Positions 33,333 through 40,856 of a stretch of 42,358 nucleotides of DNA are shown here, piece by piece. The stretch's first letter is position 1. Every line of letters starts with the position of its first letter. The notes below the pieces were generated by a model that ran no database searches, was not told the DNA's origin, and saw only the letters and a list, made by a program, of their open reading frames with translations. Origin of the DNA: an uncultured Muribaculaceae bacterium (GTDB lineage: Bacteria > Bacteroidota > Bacteroidia > Bacteroidales > Muribaculaceae); the NCBI GenBank assembly GCA_902494515.1, contig CABUTS010000018.1:1-42358 (forward strand). The letters run 5' to 3'. A program made the position numbers and the translations under genes.

Positions 33333-34820
33333 ATGGATTACTCACAATTTTTGGTAATGAAACAGGAAATCGGCCTGCTGGTTGTGTTCCTGCTTGTATT
33401 CCTCTACGACACGTTCATGCCCCGGAAGGCGCTGAAAGCCACCTCCGGCATCACCACAGTGCTGTTCGCCCTCTTCACCGTGGGGTGCTTCATCTGGGGC
33501 CAGCCCGCGGCTGCCGACGGCTTTTCAGGCATGTATGCCACCTCACCGGTGTGCGCGATGATCAAGAACATCCTCAACGTGGGTGTGCTGATCGTGCTGA
33601 TTCAGTCCGTAACCTGGGTTAACACCGACTTCCAGAAGGTTCGTCGCGGCGAATTCTACGAACTGCTGCTCGTCACGCTGTTCGGTATGTACCTGATGAT
33701 TTCGGCCCGCCACTTCCTGCTATTCCTCATCGGTCTCGAAAGCGCCTCCCTGCCTCTGGCCGCAATGGTAGCCTTCGACAAGAACCGCTACGAAAGCCAC
33801 GAAGCCGCTGTCAAATACATGCTGACCGCCGTATTCTCCTCCGCAATCTTCATGATGGGCCTCTCGTTCGTCTACGGCCTGAGCGGCTCCCTCTACTTCG
33901 AGGATATCGCCAACCAGCTCGGCTCCGAAGGCAACACCCTGCTCATCGTGGCCCTGGCCTTCGTGATCTCCGGTATCGGCTTCAAACTCTCGCTCGTGCC
34001 CTTCCACCTCTGGACCGCCGATGTATATCAGGGTGCCCCCACCCCTGTGACCTCCTACCTGTCGGTAATCTCCAAAGGCGCCGCAGCCTTCGCCTTCCTC
34101 GTGGTGCTCGTCCAGGCCTTCGGCCAGTTCTACACCCTGATTTGGGAATGGATGCTCTACGCCCTGATTATCGCCACCATCACTATTGGTAACCTCTTCG
34201 CCATCCGCCAGAAGAACATGAAGCGATTCCTGGCCTTCTCGTCAATCTCCCAGGCCGGTTACATCATGCTCGGCGTGGTTGGCTGCAACACCATGGGCCT
34301 CGGCGCAATGATGTTCTACATCCTTGTCTACATCTTCTCGAACCTCGCAGCCTTCGGCGTCATCGGCGCTATCGAAAACAAGACCGGCAAGGTAGAGATG
34401 ACCGACTACAACGGCCTCTCCAAGACCAACCCCTGGCTTGCATTCTCCATGACCCTGGCAATGTTCTCGCTGGCAGGTATCCCCCCCTTCGCCGGATTCT
34501 TCAGCAAGTTCTTCATCTTCACCTCCGCCATCGACCAGACCACAGCCTTCCCCGGCATCGACGCCACCCCCATCTACGTGCTGGTGCTCATCGCCCTGAT
34601 CAACACCATCGTGTCGCTCTACTACTACCTGCTCGTGGTCAAAGCCATGTACCTCACCCCCGAAGAATCGCAGATTGCAAACTTCCGCAGCTCCTGCATG
34701 GAACGCGTCGGCCTCTGGGTGACCGTCTTCGGCATCATCCTCCTCGGCATCGTCAGCTGCTTCTACAACGAAATCCTGACCACCGCCTCCGCCGCCGACC
34801 TCTTCGCCTTCGTCAAGTAA
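33333..34820 (+). CDS. nuoN: NADH-quinone oxidoreductase subunit N
   Basis: NuoN is the proximal antiporter-like pump, 495 residues with about 14 transmembrane helices. The conserved centre is LVPFHLWTADVYQGAPTPVT followed by SYLSVISKGAAAFAF with the channel lysine. FLIGLESASLPLAAM carries the helix-5 glutamate and FLAFSSISQAGYIMLG the central segment. It is the last of the 18 consecutive bioenergetic genes. No nuoE, nuoF or nuoG follows, so the enzyme is the NADH-module-free form. Confidence 0.97.
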   Translation: MDYSQFLVMKQEIGLLVVFLLVFLYDTFMPRKALKATSGITTVLFALFTVGCFIWGQPAAADGFSGMYATSPVCAMIKNILNVGVLIVLIQSVTWVNTDFQKVRRGEFYELLLVTLFGMYLMISARHFLLFLIGLESASLPLAAMVAFDKNRYESHEAAVKYMLTAVFSSAIFMMGLSFVYGLSGSLYFEDIANQLGSEGNTLLIVALAFVISGIGFKLSLVPFHLWTADVYQGAPTPVTSYLSVISKGAAAFAFLVVLVQAFGQFYTLIWEWMLYALIIATITIGNLFAIRQKNMKRFLAFSSISQAGYIMLGVVGCNTMGLGAMMFYILVYIFSNLAAFGVIGAIENKTGKVEMTDYNGLSKTNPWLAFSMTLAMFSLAGIPPFAGFFSKFFIFTSAIDQTTAFPGIDATPIYVLVLIALINTIVSLYYYLLVVKAMYLTPEESQIANFRSSCMERVGLWVTVFGIILLGIVSCFYNEILTTASAADLFAFVK

Positions 34821-34836
34821 TAATTGGAGAAACGGG

Positions 34837-34942
34837 GCGATAAAATACCCCTTGTCACCCCTTTAGGCGTTACAGGAACGATATAATCTTCCTGTTCACC
34901 CCTATAGATGTTACAAGAGCGATATATCCCCCAGTTCACCCC
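34837..34942 (+). repeat. 41-bp-period repeat downstream of nuoN
   Basis: Three copies of a 24-25-bp box, roughly RCGATAWAAT then CCYTGTTCACCCC, start at 34837, 34878 and 34919. They are separated by related 16-bp spacers containing GTTACA. The array starts 17 bp after the nuoN stop codon. It has no coding potential and no clear promoter. Confidence 0.8.
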
Positions 34943-34966
34943 AACACTGTAGACCCTTTGGCTTCT

Positions 34967-35017
34967 ACTAAATCGGCTTCTTATCTCTGCAGCGCAGAAA
35001 TAAGAAGCCGATTTAGT
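34967..35017. terminator. 51-bp palindrome between nuoN and the ATPase gene
   Basis: ACTAAATCGGCTTCTTAT (34967-34984) is perfectly complementary to 35000-35017. Inside, TCTGC (34986-34990) pairs with GCAGA (34994-34998) around AGC, with a single C/A mismatch between the two stems. The structure is symmetric, so it would fold in transcripts from either strand. No T-tract follows on the plus side. It is the best candidate for the end of the nuo-atp-nuo transcript, but it could equally be a remnant of a miniature mobile element. The rest of this 311-bp gap holds the 41-bp repeat and the ATPase promoter. Confidence 0.6.
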
Positions 35018-35049
35018 TACCGCAATTATGCAATATCTGATGTTCTACT

Positions 35050-35074
35050 GAATAAAAAAAGTACTTTTTTATTC
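35050..35074. promoter_or_regulatory. AT-rich inverted repeat upstream of the ATPase gene, possible operator
   Basis: GAATAAAAAA (35050-35059) and TTTTTTATTC (35065-35074) are perfect inverted repeats around AGTAC. A half-site-like TGAATAAAA recurs at 35091-35099, 13 bp before the -7 box. The arrangement resembles a repressor site, but no regulator is known. Confidence 0.45.
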
Positions 35075-35104
35075 ACTACAGTGATTTTATTGAATAAAAT
35101 TCGC

Positions 35105-35112
35105 TATCTTTG
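35105..35112 (+). promoter_or_regulatory. TAnnTTTG -7 element of the ATPase gene
   Basis: TATCTTTG matches the Bacteroidota -7 consensus. No good TTTG lies at the usual -33 distance, so this promoter may need an activator or be weak. Transcription would start near 35118, about 14 nt before the chosen ATG at 35132, which excludes upstream in-frame starts. Confidence 0.55.
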
Positions 35113-35131
35113 CAGTATAAAACAGGCTGTA

Positions 35132-36367
35132 ATGAAAACAACGATATTCAATCAGCGGGCGGAGCGCGACGAATTGTTGTCACGTCCTTATCAGCAACGG
35201 CATACCAAGTATGACGCTGACGAACTTTTGCAAAACCCGCTTATCAAACTTATAACCGGCCCTCGCCGCGTAGGTAAATCTGTTTTTGCTCTGCTGATGT
35301 TGCAAGGCAAAAATTTTGCCTATCTCAATTTTGACGATAACCAGTTGCTTGAAAAATGGGACGAAGATCTGGCAATGTCGGCTCTGGATGATGTCTATCC
35401 CGGTTATGACTTTATGCTGCTTGATGAAATTCAGAATCTTCCGGATTGGGACTTATGGGTAAGCAAGCTCTATCGTCGGGGAAAGAATCTGATCATTACA
35501 GGTAGCAATGCCAAGATGTTGAGCAGTGAAATGGCAACCGTGTTGACCGGCCGTTATCTTCAAATTGAGATGTTGCCTTTCAGCCTTGACGAAATCATGA
35601 GTTGGAGGGACATCAGCCTTGATCGGGAAAAACCGACGGCACAAGCGATTGTGCTGGCGGATGACTATTTGCGAAACGGCGGGTATCCGGAAACAATACA
35701 GGCTCGTAGCATCACCAAGAGTTATCTTTCCACCCTGTTTGATTCAATCCTGCTGAAAGATGTCGCCAAACGCCATAAAGTAAGGAACACCACTGACCTA
35801 TACAACCTTGCCAACTATCTGTTGTCAAATTTCTGTAATCCTATTTCTGCTAATGAACTCGCCGGGGAACTGGGCTTGTCAAGTGTGGCGACTACAAAGA
35901 AATTCTGCAACTATCTCAACGAGCCTTATCTGTTCTTCTATTTGCCACGCTTCAACAACAAGCTGAAACTGATGAACAAGGTCCCGAAAAAGGTTTATGT
36001 TGTCGATAACGGTTTTGTGCAAAGCACAGCATTCAGTCTAAGTGAAAACCTCGGCAGACTGTTGGAAAACCAAGTCTTTGTAGAACTCCTGCGCCGCGGC
36101 TATGCCCCCGGTACAACGCTATTTTATTACCGCACGCGTAACGACAAAGAGATAGATTTCGTTACCCGTAAAGGCGCAAAAGTAGAGCAACTGATACAGG
36201 TCTGCTACGACATGACTTCCGAGAAAACCCGCAAACGCGAACTTGACGCTCTCGTTGAAGCCGCCGACGAGCTCCATTGCGACAACCTGCTTGTCATCAC
36301 CAACAATCAACAAGAAAAAATCGAGTGGAAAGATAAAATGATTAATGTGACTGGCGTTGTAAGATAG
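35132..36367 (+). CDS. AAA-family ATPase with DUF4143-type C-terminal domain
   Basis: This 411-residue cytoplasmic ATPase belongs to the AAA_14/DUF4143 group common in Bacteroidota and archaea; its biological role is unknown. Walker A is GPRRVGKS (residues 43-50) and Walker B is FMLLDEIQNL, followed by the sensor-like LIITGSNAKMLS. The C-terminal domain starts near residue 200 with SILLKDVAKRHKVRN, contains a winged-helix-like part (ISANELAGELGLSSVATTKKF), and ends in a nuclease-fold-like region with YYRTRNDKEIDFVTR and LIQVCYD. The usual E-x-K of the nuclease fold is replaced by QVC, so cleavage is doubtful. The frame is open from 34958, but the promoter and palindrome lie in that part. The gene is clearly AT-richer than nuoN and converges on the fimbrial operon. 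Confidence 0.9.
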   Translation: MKTTIFNQRAERDELLSRPYQQRHTKYDADELLQNPLIKLITGPRRVGKSVFALLMLQGKNFAYLNFDDNQLLEKWDEDLAMSALDDVYPGYDFMLLDEIQNLPDWDLWVSKLYRRGKNLIITGSNAKMLSSEMATVLTGRYLQIEMLPFSLDEIMSWRDISLDREKPTAQAIVLADDYLRNGGYPETIQARSITKSYLSTLFDSILLKDVAKRHKVRNTTDLYNLANYLLSNFCNPISANELAGELGLSSVATTKKFCNYLNEPYLFFYLPRFNNKLKLMNKVPKKVYVVDNGFVQSTAFSLSENLGRLLENQVFVELLRRGYAPGTTLFYYRTRNDKEIDFVTRKGAKVEQLIQVCYDMTSEKTRKRELDALVEAADELHCDNLLVITNNQQEKIEWKDKMINVTGVVR

Positions 36368-36417
36368 AAGCATCAGACGCAGAGAAGGTGCCCGACAATA
36401 TCCCTGTGGAGGTCTGT

Positions 36418-37698
36418 TTACTCTGCCTTTTTCGTTTGCAGCACCAGTTTCTGGTGTTGCTCGTGCAGTTCGGGGAATTGTCTTCTGACGAACTGGCTGA
36501 ACGAACAGCCGTTGAAGCCAAACCGACTTGCCAGCGATTTTATACTCTCGGCGGTCGTGGCGTAGATGTGCAAGGCTTCCCCGTATTTCCCCATGCTGTG
36601 CGGAGCCACTATCCCGCCGTTCTCCGTCTTTTTCATCCCCAGACTTGCATGTAGTTCCGGCTCATGCTCTTTCAGGTATTGGCGGAAACCTTCGGGTTGC
36701 AGTCCGAACTCGGCGGCAACCTTCGCTGTGGTAAGGCCGCCCTCTTTCAGCCGGGCGATGGCATCGGCATATTTGGCGGCGGTGGCGAGGTTGTATCTGC
36801 GCACCGATGACCAGTCTACCGGCTTGCCCTCCTCGTAGGCGATACCTTTCCGCTGGCAGACCAGATCCTTGTGCCAGGTTTGCAGGTAGTCGTAGAGACC
36901 TTTTAGCGACACGCCTGTCTGCTTGGCTATTTTTCGGACAGACATTGGGGTGGTCCGGTATAGGTGGAGGGCTTCGGCATACACTTCCACCGTCTCAGGC
37001 TTCGGGGCGTGAATGGTACCGCGCCCCGTTATCTTTCCTTTGCGTTGCTGCCTCACGGCCTTCTTTCGCACCTTGATGCGGTTCTCCACCAGTTCCTTGT
37101 GGTAGAAAATCAGGTGCTGCTCCAATCCGGAGTAGGAGACATTGCAGCTCTCGGCTACATCCTGCACGGTGATATAACGGTCGGCTTGCAGCAGTTTCAC
37201 AGCTTCGGCATATTGCTCCTTGCACCACGGGCGAGTACCACGGGGCAGCCCGTCATCCAGCCCCAGCCGTTGCCTTGCCCTTTCGCGGACCTCCAGCACT
37301 TCGGGATAGTGCGTGCGCAACTGGCGCCCGAGGTTCGTGCCACTCAGTCCGAACTCACGGGCTATCTGCGATACGTTGCAGTCTATATAGTCCATGCTGT
37401 CACACGCCGCGATTGCCTCCTTGTACTTGGCATGGGTCACGGGAAGTTGACCGCGCCGCTGGTTCATCTGGATGTTTCGGGCATCTTCCGGTTTGCACTT
37501 GATACCGTTTCGATGCAACATCAGATGGCGATGGTATGTACCGATATAGCGGGAGAATCCGCTGATGGAAATCCCACACTTTCGGCAAATCTCGGCGATG
37601 GAGAGGGCTGTGGAAGCGTACAATTCCAACGCCGGGCGGTATTTTGCTTCAGTCTCCGGCTTGCATCCTCTTATCCGGTTGGATTTATGGGTGGTCAT
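36418..37698 (-). CDS. Protein of six helix-turn-helix-like repeats
   Basis: I do not recognise this 426-residue protein as a named family. It consists of six repeats anchored by a KY-type pair at residues 19, 91, 162, 239, 309 and 371 (spacing about 62-77). Each repeat has the pattern Y-x3-A-(10 to 15)-S/T-[IV]-x2-[IV]-[AC]-x3-[GN]-[IVLF], then a second helix with G[FL]xx[YH]L and a basic H/P-[EDH]-L end. Examples are SIAEICRKCGISISGFSRYI, SVRKIAKQTGVSLKGLYDYL and TTAKVAAEFGLQPEGFRQYL. These look like resolvase- or Psq-like helix-turn-helix units, so DNA or RNA binding is likely. Linkers are basic (RKKAVRQQRKGK). No signal peptide or membrane helix. Its ATG overlaps the stop of the upstream fimbrial lipoprotein gene (ATGA), implying translational coupling. 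Confidence 0.8.
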   Translation of the reverse strand: MTTHKSNRIRGCKPETEAKYRPALELYASTALSIAEICRKCGISISGFSRYIGTYHRHLMLHRNGIKCKPEDARNIQMNQRRGQLPVTHAKYKEAIAACDSMDYIDCNVSQIAREFGLSGTNLGRQLRTHYPEVLEVRERARQRLGLDDGLPRGTRPWCKEQYAEAVKLLQADRYITVQDVAESCNVSYSGLEQHLIFYHKELVENRIKVRKKAVRQQRKGKITGRGTIHAPKPETVEVYAEALHLYRTTPMSVRKIAKQTGVSLKGLYDYLQTWHKDLVCQRKGIAYEEGKPVDWSSVRRYNLATAAKYADAIARLKEGGLTTAKVAAEFGLQPEGFRQYLKEHEPELHASLGMKKTENGGIVAPHSMGKYGEALHIYATTAESIKSLASRFGFNGCSFSQFVRRQFPELHEQHQKLVLQTKKAE

Positions 37699-40600
37699 GG
37701 CTGTTCCGGCCGCTTCGTCGACACCGGCAGCACAGCAAAACCATCGGTATTATAGAAATGCTCATAGGGGGCTATCAGGTTCAGCCCTTCTCCGCCTCGA
37801 TTCTTCCAGCCATCAACACCTGTACCCTTAATATCGTTGCGGTGGTATTTAAAATGGTAAGAGTTAGTCTTATCATTAGCACCATTGAACCATACATAAC
37901 CTTCATATTCTCCTTCTACATTCGCTCGCGGATATTTAACGACTTCGGCTTTGCCATCATAATCACGATAACCTGTGATCGGGAAAGTGATGGATTGAAC
38001 TTTCCTTGTGTCCGTATAAAGCTCCAGAACCTGCTTGTTTACCGACATGTCTGTTGAGTAATAACCTTGCTGCATATTGCTCTCAAGTACATCAAACCAG
38101 TCGTAAGGGAACTTAGCAGATAGTCCGTGAGTCGTGAAACCGGTGAAAACAGATTTATCGCCTACCTGATATCCCGGCGGGCAGGGGGCATAGACCGTCT
38201 TGCCACCGGCATTCGACCATAGGTCTGTGGGTGATTCATTTGTACTATGAAAACCTTGTGTAAAATCAGTTGGTACATTAGGTTGTCGCGGTGCGTTATG
38301 CCATTTGTCAGGGTTCTTGACAAGCACATCAAGGCACTCCCTGGTGTGTTTTCGGTTGATGTTATTCGAAAATACCTCTGGTTCATTATAAAGACGGGGA
38401 GGGTTATATTCGCCCCCCTTATCATACATGACAGACTTAGTTCCGTCATAAGTCCATCTGGGTTTGTTTCCAAAAATCGAATTTGAACCGACAAACGGGT
38501 CCTTACGTCCCCACTGGTAGTAGGGATGGTCGCCACGGGGAAGGACAAAATGAGGATACTGTTCAATAGTCCTGATTATCTCATGTTCTCCTACCGTGAA
38601 TTTTATATCACACTTGCGACGTTTGTAATATTTTATCGTCTTGCCACCCGAACACCATCCGAGATTTACAGGCATGACATCAAATGCTTCTTGTTCATGG
38701 TTGATAATCCGGATGTCCTTCTCGAAATCATCAGAACCGAAACGGGTAGCCCAAATGTGCCAGCTCCAGATAGCTTTTGTGCTTCCACCTGTTCCATATA
38801 CACTGCCTCGATCAAGATAAACACAATCATCTTCTTTTGCACTATTGTCAATCAAGGCTATTACGGCATTCCCTTCTTGTATGTGACTTATGTGGAATTT
38901 TATTCCCCCTTTACCGCCAAAAAGGGTGGAGTCATATTTTATCTCATTTGGTATGATAAGATTTTCGGCATCCTGCCATATAAGTTTCACACTGACATTG
39001 GAAAGAGTTATTTCCGCATTTTCTTTAAGAGAGGGTGTTGTAATATTTTGATTAAGATGGTTTACAATGTTCGTTGAAGCATATGCCGCAGTGTTGTCGG
39101 CTCCATCAGTGATTGCATTTCCGTAAACAAGCGGAAAACAATACCAGCCGGGAGCGCCCACCATGTAGCAGTTAGCGGTATTCTCCACAGTGCTTCCTCC
39201 ATCTTTGTTGGAAAGATTATACGGGGAGCCTTCAGTACCTTTGCTTTCGGAAGGGAACAGGTTATTGATTGTGGATTCAGTCGGATCTGTCATGGAGGCA
39301 ACAAATGTATATGGCATTTGTGTCCTGTCAGCGCTAAGAGTGCCCGTGGTGAGTGTAAGCCATCCGGGGGTAGTGTTGTCTAAATCCCACTCCCCTGTCT
39401 GCTCATTATACGAATAGTAGGTATAGCTGATTTCCGGGGATATCCATTCTTTGTCCATGCCATTCATAGTATAGCTGGTCACAGTAATCACATTCTGATT
39501 ACTGAAATCATGCCCTGCGTTTGCCATGGTAGCGGAATAGTCGAGAGAAGGTACGAAAAATTTGCCCTGATAGTTCACGTCTTTGGGGTAGGTGACATCC
39601 AGATACTTCTCGCCATACTCGATGTGCCAGTCTATGTCATTGCCATAGTCCTTGAAGTTCATCGTAATCTTGTAATGGTGGTTACGGACTACATCGAAAT
39701 TATTTGTCGCATTATTCCCAAGCATGAAGCGGTAGAAGATTTTACCCTCTGATTTATACTCAGGCCGGTTGGCGACATAGTATCCTTCCACTTCGAGGAA
39801 GGTGCCGTAATCAACCCCATCTTTTCTCTCGGAGTCAATGATGCCGTCTCCGTCGGTGTCTTGAAGTTTGGATTTGTCTTTATGTGTACCTTGCATATTT
39901 TCATAGCAAGGAAGTGCTTTGGCGTTGTCGTCATGAAAAGTTGTGCCATCCGGGGTTCCCCAAATATCTGACGGAGAAAATTTGCTTGCCTTAGTCACCG
40001 TAGGCCAGAGGTTGTGGTCTTCACCCTCTCCGTAGGTAATGGAATAATCTGATGTAATGCAGGTAATGCCATTCTCTCCGGCGGCTGAGGAAGCTCCGAG
40101 AAGAACATCGGATGCAACGTCTTTAAGCACGGCGTTTTTTATATAGACAGTGACACCCTCTTTCAGATTTGTTCCGTCGAAATCGACAGTCACCTTCGAT
40201 ACAGCCCTGCGCACCCAGGAATGAATACTATTCTTGTTCGGGGTGATGGCAAGGAGTTCGTCCATTTCAAAGCCCTCATTGTCGGGAACAGTTCCCGCAC
40301 CGTCCTGCCGGAACACCCCGAACATCTCAAGGTCATTCTCAATATTGTCGTCCCAGACGAGTGGGAGGGTCCTGAGGTCTTCAATGGATGTTACGTTCGT
40401 AAGATCACTTTTCTGGGCATCAGATAGATTGGCAATGGCATAGATGTAATAACGTCCTGACCGTACTTTCTTTTTGAATGTAATATGTTCATGCGTAGAA
40501 CCTTCCGAAGGCACGGGAGTAAAATCCACGTCTCCGCTGTATTCCGTTACGGGTTTCCCCTCGGAATCAAAGAAGAAAACATACAGAGATTTTATACCCT

Positions 40601-40817
40601 TGTATTTGTCTCCTTCAGGTGCTTCGGCACGTGTTTGTACAGCCATCGGCATAAGTGGTTTGAAAATCACTTCGCCTTTGATCTCAATCTCTGCGTCAGG
40701 AATATCTACAGGCTCATATATAAAGTCATCCGTGCATCCGGACAGTATGACCGCCATAGCCCAAAATGCAAGTATGGTTGAAAAGTTGATGCTATATTTC
40801 TTATAATGCTGTGACAT
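37695..40817 (-). CDS. Large fimbrillin-like surface lipoprotein, probable fimbrial tip component
   Basis: This 1040-residue protein has a lipoprotein signal peptide with lipobox LSGC (Cys28). A fimbrillin-like N-domain follows: VQTRAEAPEGDKYKGIKSLY and VFFFDSEGKPV match the TRA...I..L.VFFFD pattern of FimB/Mfa2-type fimbrial proteins. The middle has beta-rich segments and a calcium-site-like DTDGDGIID. The C-terminal part has CPPGYQVGDKSVFTGF and FPYDWFDVLESN, similar to C-type-lectin-like or FISUMP-like tip domains. It resembles DUF4906-type proteins that accompany fimbrillin genes; this family name is from memory. It is downstream of another fimbrillin-like gene (39-bp gap) and overlaps the six-repeat protein gene by 4 bp. 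Confidence 0.82.
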   Translation of the reverse strand: MSQHYKKYSINFSTILAFWAMAVILSGCTDDFIYEPVDIPDAEIEIKGEVIFKPLMPMAVQTRAEAPEGDKYKGIKSLYVFFFDSEGKPVTEYSGDVDFTPVPSEGSTHEHITFKKKVRSGRYYIYAIANLSDAQKSDLTNVTSIEDLRTLPLVWDDNIENDLEMFGVFRQDGAGTVPDNEGFEMDELLAITPNKNSIHSWVRRAVSKVTVDFDGTNLKEGVTVYIKNAVLKDVASDVLLGASSAAGENGITCITSDYSITYGEGEDHNLWPTVTKASKFSPSDIWGTPDGTTFHDDNAKALPCYENMQGTHKDKSKLQDTDGDGIIDSERKDGVDYGTFLEVEGYYVANRPEYKSEGKIFYRFMLGNNATNNFDVVRNHHYKITMNFKDYGNDIDWHIEYGEKYLDVTYPKDVNYQGKFFVPSLDYSATMANAGHDFSNQNVITVTSYTMNGMDKEWISPEISYTYYSYNEQTGEWDLDNTTPGWLTLTTGTLSADRTQMPYTFVASMTDPTESTINNLFPSESKGTEGSPYNLSNKDGGSTVENTANCYMVGAPGWYCFPLVYGNAITDGADNTAAYASTNIVNHLNQNITTPSLKENAEITLSNVSVKLIWQDAENLIIPNEIKYDSTLFGGKGGIKFHISHIQEGNAVIALIDNSAKEDDCVYLDRGSVYGTGGSTKAIWSWHIWATRFGSDDFEKDIRIINHEQEAFDVMPVNLGWCSGGKTIKYYKRRKCDIKFTVGEHEIIRTIEQYPHFVLPRGDHPYYQWGRKDPFVGSNSIFGNKPRWTYDGTKSVMYDKGGEYNPPRLYNEPEVFSNNINRKHTRECLDVLVKNPDKWHNAPRQPNVPTDFTQGFHSTNESPTDLWSNAGGKTVYAPCPPGYQVGDKSVFTGFTTHGLSAKFPYDWFDVLESNMQQGYYSTDMSVNKQVLELYTDTRKVQSITFPITGYRDYDGKAEVVKYPRANVEGEYEGYVWFNGANDKTNSYHFKYHRNDIKGTGVDGWKNRGGEGLNLIAPYEHFYNTDGFAVLPVSTKRPEQP

Positions 40818-40856
40818 AATTACTCATAGTTTTAAAGTGTGAGGTATGCCGCAAAC

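Noticed and set aside
34958..35131. N-terminal extension of the ATPase by 58 codons
   Set aside because: It would run through the 51-bp palindrome, the inverted repeat and the -7 promoter element; homologues typically begin near the MKTT-type start at 35132.
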